A stretch of 47,755 nt of DNA from Bacteroidaceae bacterium (GCA_017522135.1 JAFXAB010000036.1:1-47755), one strand, 5' to 3'; positions 24,617 through 33,196 are shown, numbered from the stretch's first letter. Translations and numbers: made by a program. Notes: generated from the sequence alone by a model not told the origin.

Positions 24617-25747
24617 TTATCCCATACGGTTGCGATAGTCGTCGTAAGTAAATTGCTTACATAGTTGAATATTACCGTCGGCCTTGCGTATGGCAATAGC
24701 CGGGTGCGGCACACCGTTGAACATTGTAGTCTTGACAATTGTGTAGTGTATCATATCCTCAAATATGATGCGATCGCCGATAGCGAGAGGAGTATCGAAG
24801 CTCCAGTCGCCAACAAAGTCGCCACTGAGACAAGAGTTGCCACCCATGCGATAAGTGTAGGGAGTTTCGCCACCCTCTTTTGCACCTCGTATGGCCGGTT
24901 TGTATGGCATTTCGAGACAATCGGGCATGTGGCAAGCAAAAGAAGCATCGATGATGGCTGTGCGGATGCCGTGATTTTCTACAATATCGACAATGGTAGT
25001 TTCGAGCGTACCGGTCTGCCAAGCAAAAGCACTACCCGGCTCCATGATAAGCTGCAAATGCTGGTGACGTGCGCGGAAATCGGTGAGCAGGTTGATGAGG
25101 TGCTCAACATCGTAATCCTTGCGAGTCATGAGGTGCCCACCGCCCATGTTGAGCCACTTGACTTGCGAGAGCCAGGGGGCAAAACGCTCCTCGACAACAG
25201 CCAATGTGCGCTCGAGGTCGTAAGAGGTAGACTCGCAGAGTGTGTGGAAATGCAATCCCTCGATACCGGCAGGGAGAGTAGCGGGTAGGTTATCGGCAAT
25301 GACACCGAGTCGCGATCCTGGGGCACAGGGGTTGTAGAGGTCGGTCTCGACGTCGGAGAACTCGGGGTTGATGCGGAGTCCGCAAGATATGTGACGGTGG
25401 TATGCAGCAACGCGATTGGCAAAGTGGTTGAATTGCGAGAGCGAGTTGAAAGTGATGTGACTGCTGTATCGCAATATATCGTCGAAAGAGGCATCGGTAT
25501 ATGCCGGCGAATAGGTGTGAGCCAAGCATCCCAACTCCTCGTAAGCCAAACGCGCTTCGTGAATAGAACTTGCGGTAGATGTGGGTATATATTCGCGCAC
25601 AATAGGGAAAGCCTCCCAAAGAGCAAACGCCTTGAAAGCAAGAATAATATTGACACCGGCACGGTCTTTAACCGACTTTATGAGCTGCAGATTGCGACGT
25701 AAAAGTTGCTCGTCGAGTACATAACAGGGAGATGGAAGTTGTGACAT
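24617..25747 (-). CDS. nspC: Carboxynorspermidine/carboxyspermidine decarboxylase
   Basis: A 376-aa PLP enzyme of the alanine-racemase/ornithine-decarboxylase fold that makes norspermidine or spermidine by decarboxylation. The PLP lysine lies in IILAFKAFALWE near residue 35; glycine-rich phosphate-binding WLNMGGGHLMTRKDYD is near 210; EPGSAFAW near 245; the C-terminal CHMPDCLEMPYKP and GGNSCLSGDF are typical of NspC. ATG 25747 (MSQLPSPCYVLDE) is favoured over an upstream TTG that overlaps the helicase gene. It starts 28 bases after the helicase stop, so the two probably share a transcript. Confidence 0.93.
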   Translation of the reverse strand: MSQLPSPCYVLDEQLLRRNLQLIKSVKDRAGVNIILAFKAFALWEAFPIVREYIPTSTASSIHEARLAYEELGCLAHTYSPAYTDASFDDILRYSSHITFNSLSQFNHFANRVAAYHRHISCGLRINPEFSDVETDLYNPCAPGSRLGVIADNLPATLPAGIEGLHFHTLCESTSYDLERTLAVVEERFAPWLSQVKWLNMGGGHLMTRKDYDVEHLINLLTDFRARHQHLQLIMEPGSAFAWQTGTLETTIVDIVENHGIRTAIIDASFACHMPDCLEMPYKPAIRGAKEGGETPYTYRMGGNSCLSGDFVGDWSFDTPLAIGDRIIFEDMIHYTIVKTTMFNGVPHPAIAIRKADGNIQLCKQFTYDDYRNRMG

Positions 25748-25775
25748 ATAATATAATGGATAATTATAAGGTGTT

Positions 25776-28118
25776 TTACAGAATAGAAAATTTGGCAAAC
25801 TTGAGCAGTAATTGCTTGCGACCTACATTGTCGAAAGCAACGCTAATCTTGCAATTGTCGCCCGTTCCTTCTATGGCCTCGATAGTGCCGACACCAAATC
25901 GCTCGTGACGGATGCGAGAACCTTGTCGGAGCGTACCGGCTTGAGAGATAACGCTATCGCGGAGGTCGGCAGGTGCATCGTTGTTGACGATGCGACGCGA
26001 GCCTTCGACCGGCTTGAGTTGAGTAGGAGGCTCGGGTGCCTTGAATGGGCGTCGCGGGGTATCGAAAGAGAGTTGGCTGTGTGATGTGCGCTCCCTACCC
26101 CATGAGTTGCCCATAGGAGCAGAATGTGCTGTAGCAGAAGCAGCGACACTCGCGGGCATGTCGACAAAGCGTTTATCGAGGTCTTGGATGAAACGGCTGG
26201 GGCGACAAGTGACAGTTTTTCCATAGAGAAAACGTGTCTGTGCGTATGTGAGCAAACAGTTTTCTTCGGCACGCGTGATGGCCACATATAGCAGACGTCG
26301 TTCCTCCTCGATACTCAACGGATTGTCGAGCGACATGGCAGAAGGAAACAGTTCTTCTTCAAGCCCTGTGATAATGACGTTGCGAAATTCCAGACCCTTT
26401 GCCGAGTGTATTGTCATGAGCGTGACTTTGTCTTGTACCTCTTCATCGCCATTGTCCTGGTCGGTAATGAGCGAAATCTCGGCGAGGAAGTCGGCCAACG
26501 AAACTGCCTCGTTACCCTCCTCGATGCGATGGGAGTAGAACTCACTGACACCGTTGAGCAACTCTTGTATGTTTTCTTGACGACTGATATTCTCGGGTGT
26601 GTCGGAAGAGTATATCTCGTTGATAATACCCGATCGACGCAAAATCTGCTCGACCAACTCGGCGATGGGGAGCGTAGATGCGAGTTGACGGAAAGAGTCG
26701 ATAAGTTCGACAAAAGCCGCCAACTTGGCGCGTGCACCGGCATTGACCGGAAGGTTGTATTCGAGTGGTTGCGAAAGCACATTCCACAGGCCAATGTCGT
26801 GAGATTGAGCCGTAGCAAGAACTTTGCTCACAGTGGTATCGCCAATGCCACGCGCCGGGTAATTGACTACACGCTTGAAAGCCTCTTCGTCATTGGGGTT
26901 GATGGTGAGGCGGAAGTATGCAACGGCATCCTTGACCTCCTTGCGCTGGTAGAAAGCCAGTCCGCCATAAATGCGATAAGGCATATTGAGCTTGCGGAGA
27001 GCACTTTCGAGCACACGCGACTGCGCATTGGTACGATATAGGATGGCAAAGTCGTTGTAAGGAACAGCCTTGAGCAATCGTAATTCTTTGATGCGATTGG
27101 CAACGAGAAAGGCCTCCTCATAGTCGGAGTATGACGAGATGACCTGTACCTTACTGCCGCGCTCCTTCTCGGAGAATACGCGCTTGGGAATTTGTTCCTT
27201 GTTCTTGCGGATAAGGCTGTTGGCAGTGTCGACAATGTTCTGTGTAGAGCGATAGTTTTGCTCCAACTTATCGATGCGCAGACCCGGATATTCGTTCTTG
27301 AGGTTGAGAATGTTGCTAATGTTAGCCCCACGAAACGAATAGATACTCTGTGCATCGTCGCCTACGACACAAAGGTGACCGTGGTCGCGGCACAATTGAT
27401 TGACAATGAGATGTTGCGAGAAGTTGGTATCTTGATACTCATCGACCAACACGTAGCGAAAGAGGTCGCGGTACTTCTGTGCCACCTCGGGGTGGTCGCG
27501 GAAGAGGATATTGGTATATAACAAGAGGTCGTCGAAGTCCATAGCCCCGGCACGAAAACAACGCTCCCAATAGACACGATAGATGTTGTGCAACATGGGT
27601 CGCTTCTGCTTATTGTCCATATCGCGCAGAGCGGCATTGGAAGTGTAGGCGTTGGGGGTGATAAGGGCATTCTTGGCATTAGAGATAATGGACTGTACGG
27701 TAGCGGGCTTGTAAATCTTGTCGTCGAGCTGCATCTCCTTGATGATGGTCTTGAGGAGAGAGCGCGAGTCGGCGGTATCGTAGATGGTAAAGTCGGAGCG
27801 GAAGCCCAGACACTCGGCATTGGCATGCAAGATGCGCGAAAAGATGGAGTGAAAAGTACCCATCCATAGGCGTGAAGCTACCTCTTTGCTCACCAACTTG
27901 GCAATACGTTCCTTCATTTCGTTGGCCGCCTTGATGGTAAAAGTGAGAGCCAAGATGCGCCACGGCTCGTAACCGGTAGAGAGCAGGTGAGCAATCTTGT
28001 AAGTGAGCACACGAGTCTTACCCGAGCCGGCACCGGCAATGACAAGTTGCGGGCCATCGGTGTAAAGCACAGCATCGCGCTGAGCCGGATTGAGGTGTTG
28101 TAGCAGTTGGATATTCAC
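25776..28118 (-). CDS. pcrA: UvrD/PcrA-type ATP-dependent DNA helicase
   Basis: A 780-aa superfamily 1A 3'-5' helicase for repair and replication restart. The Walker A AGAGSGKT is at 28-35, VDEYQDTNFSQ (motif II) near 230, GDDAQSIYSFRGA (motif III) near 258-270, LEQNYRST (motif IV), VTLMTIHSAKGLEF (motif V) and LLYVAITRAE (motif VI) near 595-605. The C-terminus has the PcrA-type RIRHERFGVGTIEAIEG tudor-like domain that binds RNA polymerase. The start codon appears to be GTG at 28118 (MNIQLLQHLNPAQ). A TATCTTTG -7 box lies at 28146 to 28139. Confidence 0.94.
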   Translation of the reverse strand: MNIQLLQHLNPAQRDAVLYTDGPQLVIAGAGSGKTRVLTYKIAHLLSTGYEPWRILALTFTIKAANEMKERIAKLVSKEVASRLWMGTFHSIFSRILHANAECLGFRSDFTIYDTADSRSLLKTIIKEMQLDDKIYKPATVQSIISNAKNALITPNAYTSNAALRDMDNKQKRPMLHNIYRVYWERCFRAGAMDFDDLLLYTNILFRDHPEVAQKYRDLFRYVLVDEYQDTNFSQHLIVNQLCRDHGHLCVVGDDAQSIYSFRGANISNILNLKNEYPGLRIDKLEQNYRSTQNIVDTANSLIRKNKEQIPKRVFSEKERGSKVQVISSYSDYEEAFLVANRIKELRLLKAVPYNDFAILYRTNAQSRVLESALRKLNMPYRIYGGLAFYQRKEVKDAVAYFRLTINPNDEEAFKRVVNYPARGIGDTTVSKVLATAQSHDIGLWNVLSQPLEYNLPVNAGARAKLAAFVELIDSFRQLASTLPIAELVEQILRRSGIINEIYSSDTPENISRQENIQELLNGVSEFYSHRIEEGNEAVSLADFLAEISLITDQDNGDEEVQDKVTLMTIHSAKGLEFRNVIITGLEEELFPSAMSLDNPLSIEEERRLLYVAITRAEENCLLTYAQTRFLYGKTVTCRPSRFIQDLDKRFVDMPASVAASATAHSAPMGNSWGRERTSHSQLSFDTPRRPFKAPEPPTQLKPVEGSRRIVNNDAPADLRDSVISQAGTLRQGSRIRHERFGVGTIEAIEGTGDNCKISVAFDNVGRKQLLLKFAKFSIL

Positions 28119-28138
28119 ATCAGTCTATTTTGAGAGAA

Positions 28139-28146
28139 CAAAGATA
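28139..28146 (-). promoter_or_regulatory. Probable -7 box of pcrA-nspC
   Basis: TATCTTTG reads on the minus strand 21 bases before the GTG start of pcrA. No TTG is seen 19-21 bases upstream. Confidence 0.45.
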
Positions 28147-28287
28147 GTGTTTTTTACTTTGATTTTGTGGTTGTATAAAAATATATTGCTAACTAATAAC
28201 AAGTATTTCTAATCCCACCCCACTATGTGTACCTCTCTATATCGAGAAACGATACCGAGGAGGAAAAGGATAGCGACAACGTGTGCA

Positions 28288-28470
28288 ATAAGAAGGCCTA
28301 AAAGGGCTATAAGGCCTAAAGTGACTGAAAGGGTTGTAAGGGTTGTAAGGCCTAAAAGGCCGGTAGGGGCTGAAAGGCAATAAGGACCCAAAGGCCTATA
28401 GGGCAATACGGGCGTAAAAGGCATAAAGGGCAGCAGGGGCTGAAAGGCTCAAAAGGTTGTCAGGGGCTGT
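28288..28470. repeat. Longest 9-bp tandem repeat array, copy 5
   Basis: About twenty units of nine bases in near-perfect phase, for example TAAAAGGGC, TATAAGGCC, TGTAAGGGT, TGTAAGGCC, TAAAAGGCC and TGAAAGGCA. It fills most of the gap 28119-28487 between pcrA and the aldehyde dehydrogenase gene. The frames that open across it are by-products of the 3-codon period. Confidence 0.8.
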
Positions 28471-28487
28471 GAAATAATGTATAACAA

Positions 28488-29867
28488 CTATCTGAGTATC
28501 TTCTTGACCCACTTGAGTTTATTGCCATAGGGTGCACACTTGATGGAGAGGAAGAAACGATTGGTTGTAGAAACAACGGCCTTGGCATGGCTGAATGTCT
28601 CGAAACTGTAACGACCGTGATAGTGTCCCATGCCACTGCGACCTTTGCCACCGAAGGGAAGATGATGATTGGCTACATGTACAATGGTGTCGTTGATGCA
28701 CATGCCTCCCGACTCGGTGTGATTAATCATGTAACGAGCACTCTTCTTGCTTGTGGTGAAATAGTAGAGTGCTAACGGTGTGGGGTGTGTGTTGATGTGT
28801 TCGACACAATCGTCGATGTCGTCGAAGGGAATGATGGGCAGTATAGGGCCGAAAATTTCGTCGGTGAACAGAGGCGAATCGCTCGGCACATCGGTAATGA
28901 GTGTGGGTGCAATGTAGCATTGCTCGCGATCGGATTGACCACCATAAATGATGGTACCGTGCGAAAGCAACGGTTGTAGACGGTCGAAGTGTCGGTAACT
29001 GACGATGCGAGGATAGTCGGGGCTTAAGGATGGATTGACGCCATATTGTGCAACAATCTCGTCTTGCATGAGCTTGATGAGCTTGTCCTTGACCTCGCGA
29101 TGAACAAAGAGGTAGTCGGGAGCAACGCAAGTTTGTCCACAGTTGACCAACTTGCCCCAAACAATGCGTTTTGCAGCAATGCGGAGGTCGGCATCGCTGT
29201 CGACAATACAAGGACTCTTCCCCCCCAACTCGAGGGTGACAGGAGTGAGATGTTGTGCGGCAGCTTGCAGTACGTAGCGACCATGCTTTTCGCCACCGGT
29301 ATAGAAGATGTAATCCCACTGCAATTGCAAAAGTTGCTCGGAAACATTTTCGCCCGGTTCGACAACGGCAATATACTCGTCCTCGAAGCACTCATTGATA
29401 ATTTTCATCATTACAGCCGCTGTATACGGAGCACTCGATGAGGGCTTGATAACAGCACAGTTGCCGGCAGCAATAGCACCAATGAGGGGAGCAAAAGCCA
29501 GCTGTAAAGGATAGTTCCAAGGAGCGATGATGAGTACCACACCACGCGGCTCGTAGTGGATGCGACTGCGAGAGCCAAAGAGAGCCAAAGGCGAGAATAC
29601 ATGACGGTCGGCAACCCAATCGCGCAGATGACTCTGCATGTATCGAATCTCGTTGAGGAGGATGCCTATCTCGGTAGCATAGCTCTCAAATTGCGACTTT
29701 CCCAAGTCTTTGTACAAGGCCTCGGCAAGGGCTTGCTCGTTGTCTTTTATCCCTTCGCGAAGGCGGTCTAACGCAGTGAGACGATAGGGTAATTCGCGCG
29801 TGATATGCTCGAGATAAAAGAGCTTTTGTCGATTGCGTAGAGTGCTATATTTTTCTGAAACAGACAT
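28488..29867 (-). CDS. Aldehyde dehydrogenase (class 3 / coniferyl-aldehyde type)
   Basis: A 459-aa NAD(P)-dependent aldehyde oxidising enzyme. Its short length without an N-terminal extension is typical of class 3 enzymes. Motifs: IAPWNYPLQLAFAPLIGAIAAGN near 107-130 (catalytic Asn), FTGGEKHGRYV near 185, LELGGKSPCIVD near 205-216 (general base Glu), NCGQTCVAPDY near 236-246 with nucleophile Cys, and EIFGPILPI near 330. A hydrophobic/basic C-terminus (KLKWVKKILR) may touch membrane. It starts 51 bases after the DUF1460 stop, so co-transcription is possible. Substrate unknown, probably a fatty or aromatic aldehyde. Confidence 0.92.
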   Translation of the reverse strand: MSVSEKYSTLRNRQKLFYLEHITRELPYRLTALDRLREGIKDNEQALAEALYKDLGKSQFESYATEIGILLNEIRYMQSHLRDWVADRHVFSPLALFGSRSRIHYEPRGVVLIIAPWNYPLQLAFAPLIGAIAAGNCAVIKPSSSAPYTAAVMMKIINECFEDEYIAVVEPGENVSEQLLQLQWDYIFYTGGEKHGRYVLQAAAQHLTPVTLELGGKSPCIVDSDADLRIAAKRIVWGKLVNCGQTCVAPDYLFVHREVKDKLIKLMQDEIVAQYGVNPSLSPDYPRIVSYRHFDRLQPLLSHGTIIYGGQSDREQCYIAPTLITDVPSDSPLFTDEIFGPILPIIPFDDIDDCVEHINTHPTPLALYYFTTSKKSARYMINHTESGGMCINDTIVHVANHHLPFGGKGRSGMGHYHGRYSFETFSHAKAVVSTTNRFFLSIKCAPYGNKLKWVKKILR

Positions 29868-29918
29868 TGTTGTATATTGCGATTTAAAGTGTATTGTAAC
29901 TTATTAAAGATATATCCC

Positions 29919-30782
29919 TTATAGGCGTACAATTCTAATGCCATTGATGCTTCTATTGCTCATAACATAGTTGTATAGGGGTTGTTTTTCGATGACTACA
30001 GCATTTGCTCTGGAAGAAGCATGAATAAAGCAAACCCGACCATGCTCTATGACGATAATGCCCATGTGCGACACATCGAGCCCCTTGGCAGAGGTTGTGA
30101 AGAGAACAATATCGCCATTCTTGAACCACTTGGCAAGAGCCTCGGAATTGAGTGATGCAGCGGGGATGTATTGATAACGATAGTTGTTATACTTGGCCTC
30201 AACCTCTTTGATGCAATTGACCAACGAGTCGTTGTTGAGCAAAGCAGTATAATTGCGGCTGTGGGAAGAGATGTAGTTAATAGACTTGATGTCGCGCTTG
30301 GCAAGAGGGCATTGAGCCGTAACCTCGACAAAATTGCCACGCAAGGTATTATCGGCAATCCAATCGCTGACGTAATGCAGACGAGAGGCGTATCCGTCAA
30401 CTACACCCGACCTGTAACGGATGCTGCGTAGGTTTTGAGCAAATTCGTCAAACGAAGCAGTATCAACAGCAGCAGTCAGGGTCAAAGCGATGGCCGTCTC
30501 GACAAGCGTTGTGCAGTCGAACTCAGACATATTGATACGCAAGACCTCGGTATCCCCTTCGAGAGTGGCAGCTACATAGGGGGATCGGAGCAGTTGTCGG
30601 GCGGCAAATACAAGACGGTCGGCCGGAGCCTCTAACTCGGCCTTGCGGGTAGCATCTAATATTTTTGCAATGGTTGCCGTATCGGTGGCTTGGTGGTGAT
30701 AGGCAACAGAATCGGTAACAACGGCGTGAGCATTGAAAGTTGCTGCAACGAGCAGTGTGATAGTGATAAAGAAATGTTTCAT
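29919..30782 (-). CDS. Periplasmic DUF1460 amidase-like (NlpC/P60-fold) protein
   Basis: A 287-aa secreted protein with a signal peptide ending near AHA (residue 20). The DUF1460 pattern is visible: DRLVFAARQLLRSPYVAATLEG near 58-79, EFDCTTLVETAIALT near 90-104 with the catalytic Cys, and DVSHMGIIVIEHGRVCFIHASS near 238-259 supplying His. Family structures have an NlpC/P60-like fold and are thought to act as N-acetylmuramoyl-alanine amidases or peptidases on peptidoglycan. It lies between the portal gene and the aldehyde dehydrogenase gene on the same strand. A -7 box TATTTTTG is at 30833 to 30826. Confidence 0.88.
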   Translation of the reverse strand: MKHFFITITLLVAATFNAHAVVTDSVAYHHQATDTATIAKILDATRKAELEAPADRLVFAARQLLRSPYVAATLEGDTEVLRINMSEFDCTTLVETAIALTLTAAVDTASFDEFAQNLRSIRYRSGVVDGYASRLHYVSDWIADNTLRGNFVEVTAQCPLAKRDIKSINYISSHSRNYTALLNNDSLVNCIKEVEAKYNNYRYQYIPAASLNSEALAKWFKNGDIVLFTTSAKGLDVSHMGIIVIEHGRVCFIHASSRANAVVIEKQPLYNYVMSNRSINGIRIVRL

Positions 30783-30825
30783 AAAGTATAAATAGTGTGA
30801 ATGGTTACGGAGTTAATTGAGAGAA

Positions 30826-30833
30826 CAAAAATA
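30826..30833 (-). promoter_or_regulatory. Probable -7 box of the DUF1460 gene
   Basis: TATTTTTG on the minus strand, 43 bases before the ATG at 30782. No TTG at the usual -33 distance. Confidence 0.4.
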
Positions 30834-30893
30834 CACTATTTTTTCGTATGGCGGAGGAATTTTAAAGATATTTATAATAGAGAGAGTAACACA

Positions 30894-30940
30894 AAAGCCT
30901 AAAAGGGCAATAAAGGCGTAAAGGATGATAGAGGGGATAT
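30894..30940. repeat. Degenerate 9-bp tandem repeat array, copy 6
   Basis: AAAAGCC, TAAAAGGGC, AATAAAGGCG and TAAAGGATG units are followed by GATAGAGGGGATATGC. This is the same order, array then GATAG-type tail then palindromic repeat, as at 17932-18128. Confidence 0.65.
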
Positions 30941-30953
30941 GCTGTGAAATAAT

Positions 30954-31213
30954 AAAACCCCTACCCACTGCGTGGACTCCCCCTATCTCGCTAACGCTCG
31001 CAGGGGGAGAAAAGGTTACCAAACACCAGTATACCATAAACCCCTACCCACTGCGGGGTGACGCTCGCAGGGGGAGAGAAGGTTACCAAACACCAGTATA
31101 CCATAAACCCCTAACCACTGCGGGGTGACGCTCGCAGGGGGAGAAAAGGTTACCAAACACCGGTATACCATAAACCCCTACCCACTGCGGGGTGACGCTC
31201 GCAGGGGGAGAAT
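30954..31213. repeat. Tandem array of the palindromic repeat with 67-bp period, ending at the portal gene
   Basis: The first copy (30954-31036) is the full palindromic form with CTCCCCCTATCTCGCTAACG. Later copies start at 31037, 31104 and 31171, exactly 67 bases apart, and have lost the central arm (CTGCGGGGTGACGCTCGC). Each unit ends GGTTACCAAACACC(A/G)GTATACCA; the last is truncated at 31213, four bases before the portal stop codon. Units are nearly identical, so the expansion is recent. There are no unique spacers, so this is not CRISPR. Confidence 0.9.
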
Positions 31214-31216
31214 ATA

Positions 31217-33196
31217 TTAAGGATGTGTGGCAGATTGGGGTGGTTGTGACGGTTGTCGTTGCACGGGGGGCTGTTGTGAGGGTGGTTGTTGTGGCGACTG
31301 TTGCTGCGAAAGTGGCGTGTCGGTGGGTTGTTGGAGTATCGATGCCATCTGCTCCAACTGCTGTTGCTGCTCGATGTTGATGTGCTGCATGAGTTTGTCG
31401 GCAAAAGGGAATGCACCGGTTTGCAACAACGTAGAGAGCGATATGTGTCCCGAACGGAACAGAGCCAAGAGGAAATCGTTGGACGACTGACGGAAAGCCG
31501 GAGCTGCCGCCGACTCGGTTATAGAGATGTCAAACTCGGCATTGCGCACCATCTCGGGTGTGGTGATGTGTTGCATGGCATCGCCCGTAATAGTCTCATA
31601 ACGAGCATCGTTGTAAAATTGTTGCAACGTCTTTAATATCTTGTTGTCGCGCTCCTCGCGGAATGTCTTGAAAGACTCGAAGATGTCGAGAAGATTGGTT
31701 GCCGAGTATTGTACTTGCTGGGCGTACAACGAAGAAGCCGTACCACCTGAAACATTCTTTCCCTGTATGGCACTGTGGACACCGGAGATATCTTCCAGAA
31801 GGCGCATTTGCAAAGACAACAGTTCGTAGGCACCAACATTTGTTGCATTGACCGATATTTGCTGAGGCATTGGAGAGCCGGGTTTGGGGCGGAAAAGTAT
31901 GACTCCGTTGTATCGAGTCCATTCGGTGGCAATGTCGTCGATAGTCATACCGTCGGGGATCTGGTCTTCGGGGAAAATCAAAACGCCCTTGGCACTACTG
32001 CCCATAATAAAATCGACCATGGTAATGAGTCGATTGATATATCGTTGCTGGTCGATAACATCTTCGACAAACGAGTGTATTTCGCCATCGAACAGCGGGT
32101 ATAAACGCAAAGAATAAGGATGCTCACCGTGCCAATAAGGTGTTTCACCATGGTCGAGAACATCGCCCAATGGTGAGAGAAACCAATAATACCATACAGT
32201 GTCGACAAACCACTCGGTCTCGATAAGAGGGACTTCTAATTTCTCAATGCCTTGGAGTGCAGCTTGCTCGATGCGAATCTTGTTGGTATTGTCGATGTCG
32301 GCAATCATAGAAGCATCGACCTTGTAGTATTCACCCGATAGCGTGTCGTGGCATCGCAATCTCTCGCAATGAGTCAACTTCCAGACTTCGATGACGCGAC
32401 AACTGTCGGGCGAGGAAGGTACAAAGAAATCGAGCGAGTCGAGCGGTTGAGAAGAGAGATTTTCAAAGGCGTGGTATATGTGTTCTTGTGATACATTGCC
32501 ATAAATTTCGTGAAGCTGATGCGCCCTACCCTTATCGCCACGGGCAAAACGAGCAATGATGTCATTGAGAGTCATGTCGTGCAACTCACCAATCAAAGAA
32601 CAGTCCCATAGACGAGCATCTTGCATGTTGTTGAAGAAAATGCGCGATGGCGGTATGGCATCAACCCAAACATCGCTCTTGCCGTGTCGAGATCCGTAAC
32701 CGATTTTATGGAAACAGCTACCCGATATGAGAAACTCTTCGAGCGTGCGACTATCCAACTCGTAGATGCGATTGAGCTGATATACATATTGCATAACGGT
32801 AGTCATCAGTTCGCTCAAGGCTTGTTCGTTGCGATCACGCGCTACACATACGGGCTCGGTCTGAGCCGCACGAAACTGACCCAAAACACTCTTGACGAGT
32901 TGTCTGATCATATTGTTTTTGAGAGGGACTTTGCCTTGTTCTCTGAGGTATTGTTCCTCGGTAATGGTGCGTCCGTCGGGGAGAATAATGGGGTCGCTCC
33001 ACTGCTTTCCAAAGGTATAATTGCGACTGCGAGCGCGTTGTGCCCGAAAGTCGGCAATAGACTCCCAAGCCATACGAGCCTCGTCGAGCATGTCGAGGTT
33101 GCGACGATGAAACGAGAGAGCCGAAGAGTGATTGTTTTCGACTGCATGAGGCATGAGATAGGAGCGATTGAATGTGCGAAAATCGATAGTATTCAT
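31217..33196 (-). CDS. Phage portal protein (P22-like), solitary
   Basis: A 659-aa protein with the features of a podovirus-type portal, the dodecameric ring through which DNA enters a capsid. The N-terminal part has YTFGKQWSDPIILPDGRTITEEQYLREQGKVPLKNNMIRQLVKSVLGQFR near 63-112 (wing region with conserved NNMIRQLV). A middle part has DAIPPSRIFFNNMQDARLWDCSLIGE near 180-205. A stem/clip-like part follows, with VEDVIDQQRYINRLITMVDFI near 375-395 and SGVHSAIQGKNVSGGTASSLYAQQVQYSATNLL near 470-502. The last 50 residues are almost only Gln, Pro and Ser. ATG 33196 is preferred over TTG 33205. It is intact, yet no capsid, terminase or integrase gene is next to it; the terminase is 28 kb away. Assignment is from recalled family patterns. 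Confidence 0.72.
   Translation of the reverse strand: MNTIDFRTFNRSYLMPHAVENNHSSALSFHRRNLDMLDEARMAWESIADFRAQRARSRNYTFGKQWSDPIILPDGRTITEEQYLREQGKVPLKNNMIRQLVKSVLGQFRAAQTEPVCVARDRNEQALSELMTTVMQYVYQLNRIYELDSRTLEEFLISGSCFHKIGYGSRHGKSDVWVDAIPPSRIFFNNMQDARLWDCSLIGELHDMTLNDIIARFARGDKGRAHQLHEIYGNVSQEHIYHAFENLSSQPLDSLDFFVPSSPDSCRVIEVWKLTHCERLRCHDTLSGEYYKVDASMIADIDNTNKIRIEQAALQGIEKLEVPLIETEWFVDTVWYYWFLSPLGDVLDHGETPYWHGEHPYSLRLYPLFDGEIHSFVEDVIDQQRYINRLITMVDFIMGSSAKGVLIFPEDQIPDGMTIDDIATEWTRYNGVILFRPKPGSPMPQQISVNATNVGAYELLSLQMRLLEDISGVHSAIQGKNVSGGTASSLYAQQVQYSATNLLDIFESFKTFREERDNKILKTLQQFYNDARYETITGDAMQHITTPEMVRNAEFDISITESAAAPAFRQSSNDFLLALFRSGHISLSTLLQTGAFPFADKLMQHINIEQQQQLEQMASILQQPTDTPLSQQQSPQQPPSQQPPVQRQPSQPPQSATHP

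Noticed and set aside
28209..28424. Small hydrophobic protein (GLLGL-type repeats) on the minus strand
   Set aside because: It is the translation of the 9-bp tandem array; a 9-base period keeps a frame open by chance.
30925..31128. 67-aa plus-strand frame
   Set aside because: It is a translation of the palindromic tandem repeat (period 67 is not a multiple of 3), not a gene.
30954..31213. CRISPR array
   Set aside because: The repeats are directly adjacent with a 67-bp period and no unique spacers, and no cas genes are near.
31217..33196. Complete prophage at the portal locus
   Set aside because: Neighbours on both sides are ordinary chromosomal genes and no other phage genes or att-like direct repeats are seen.
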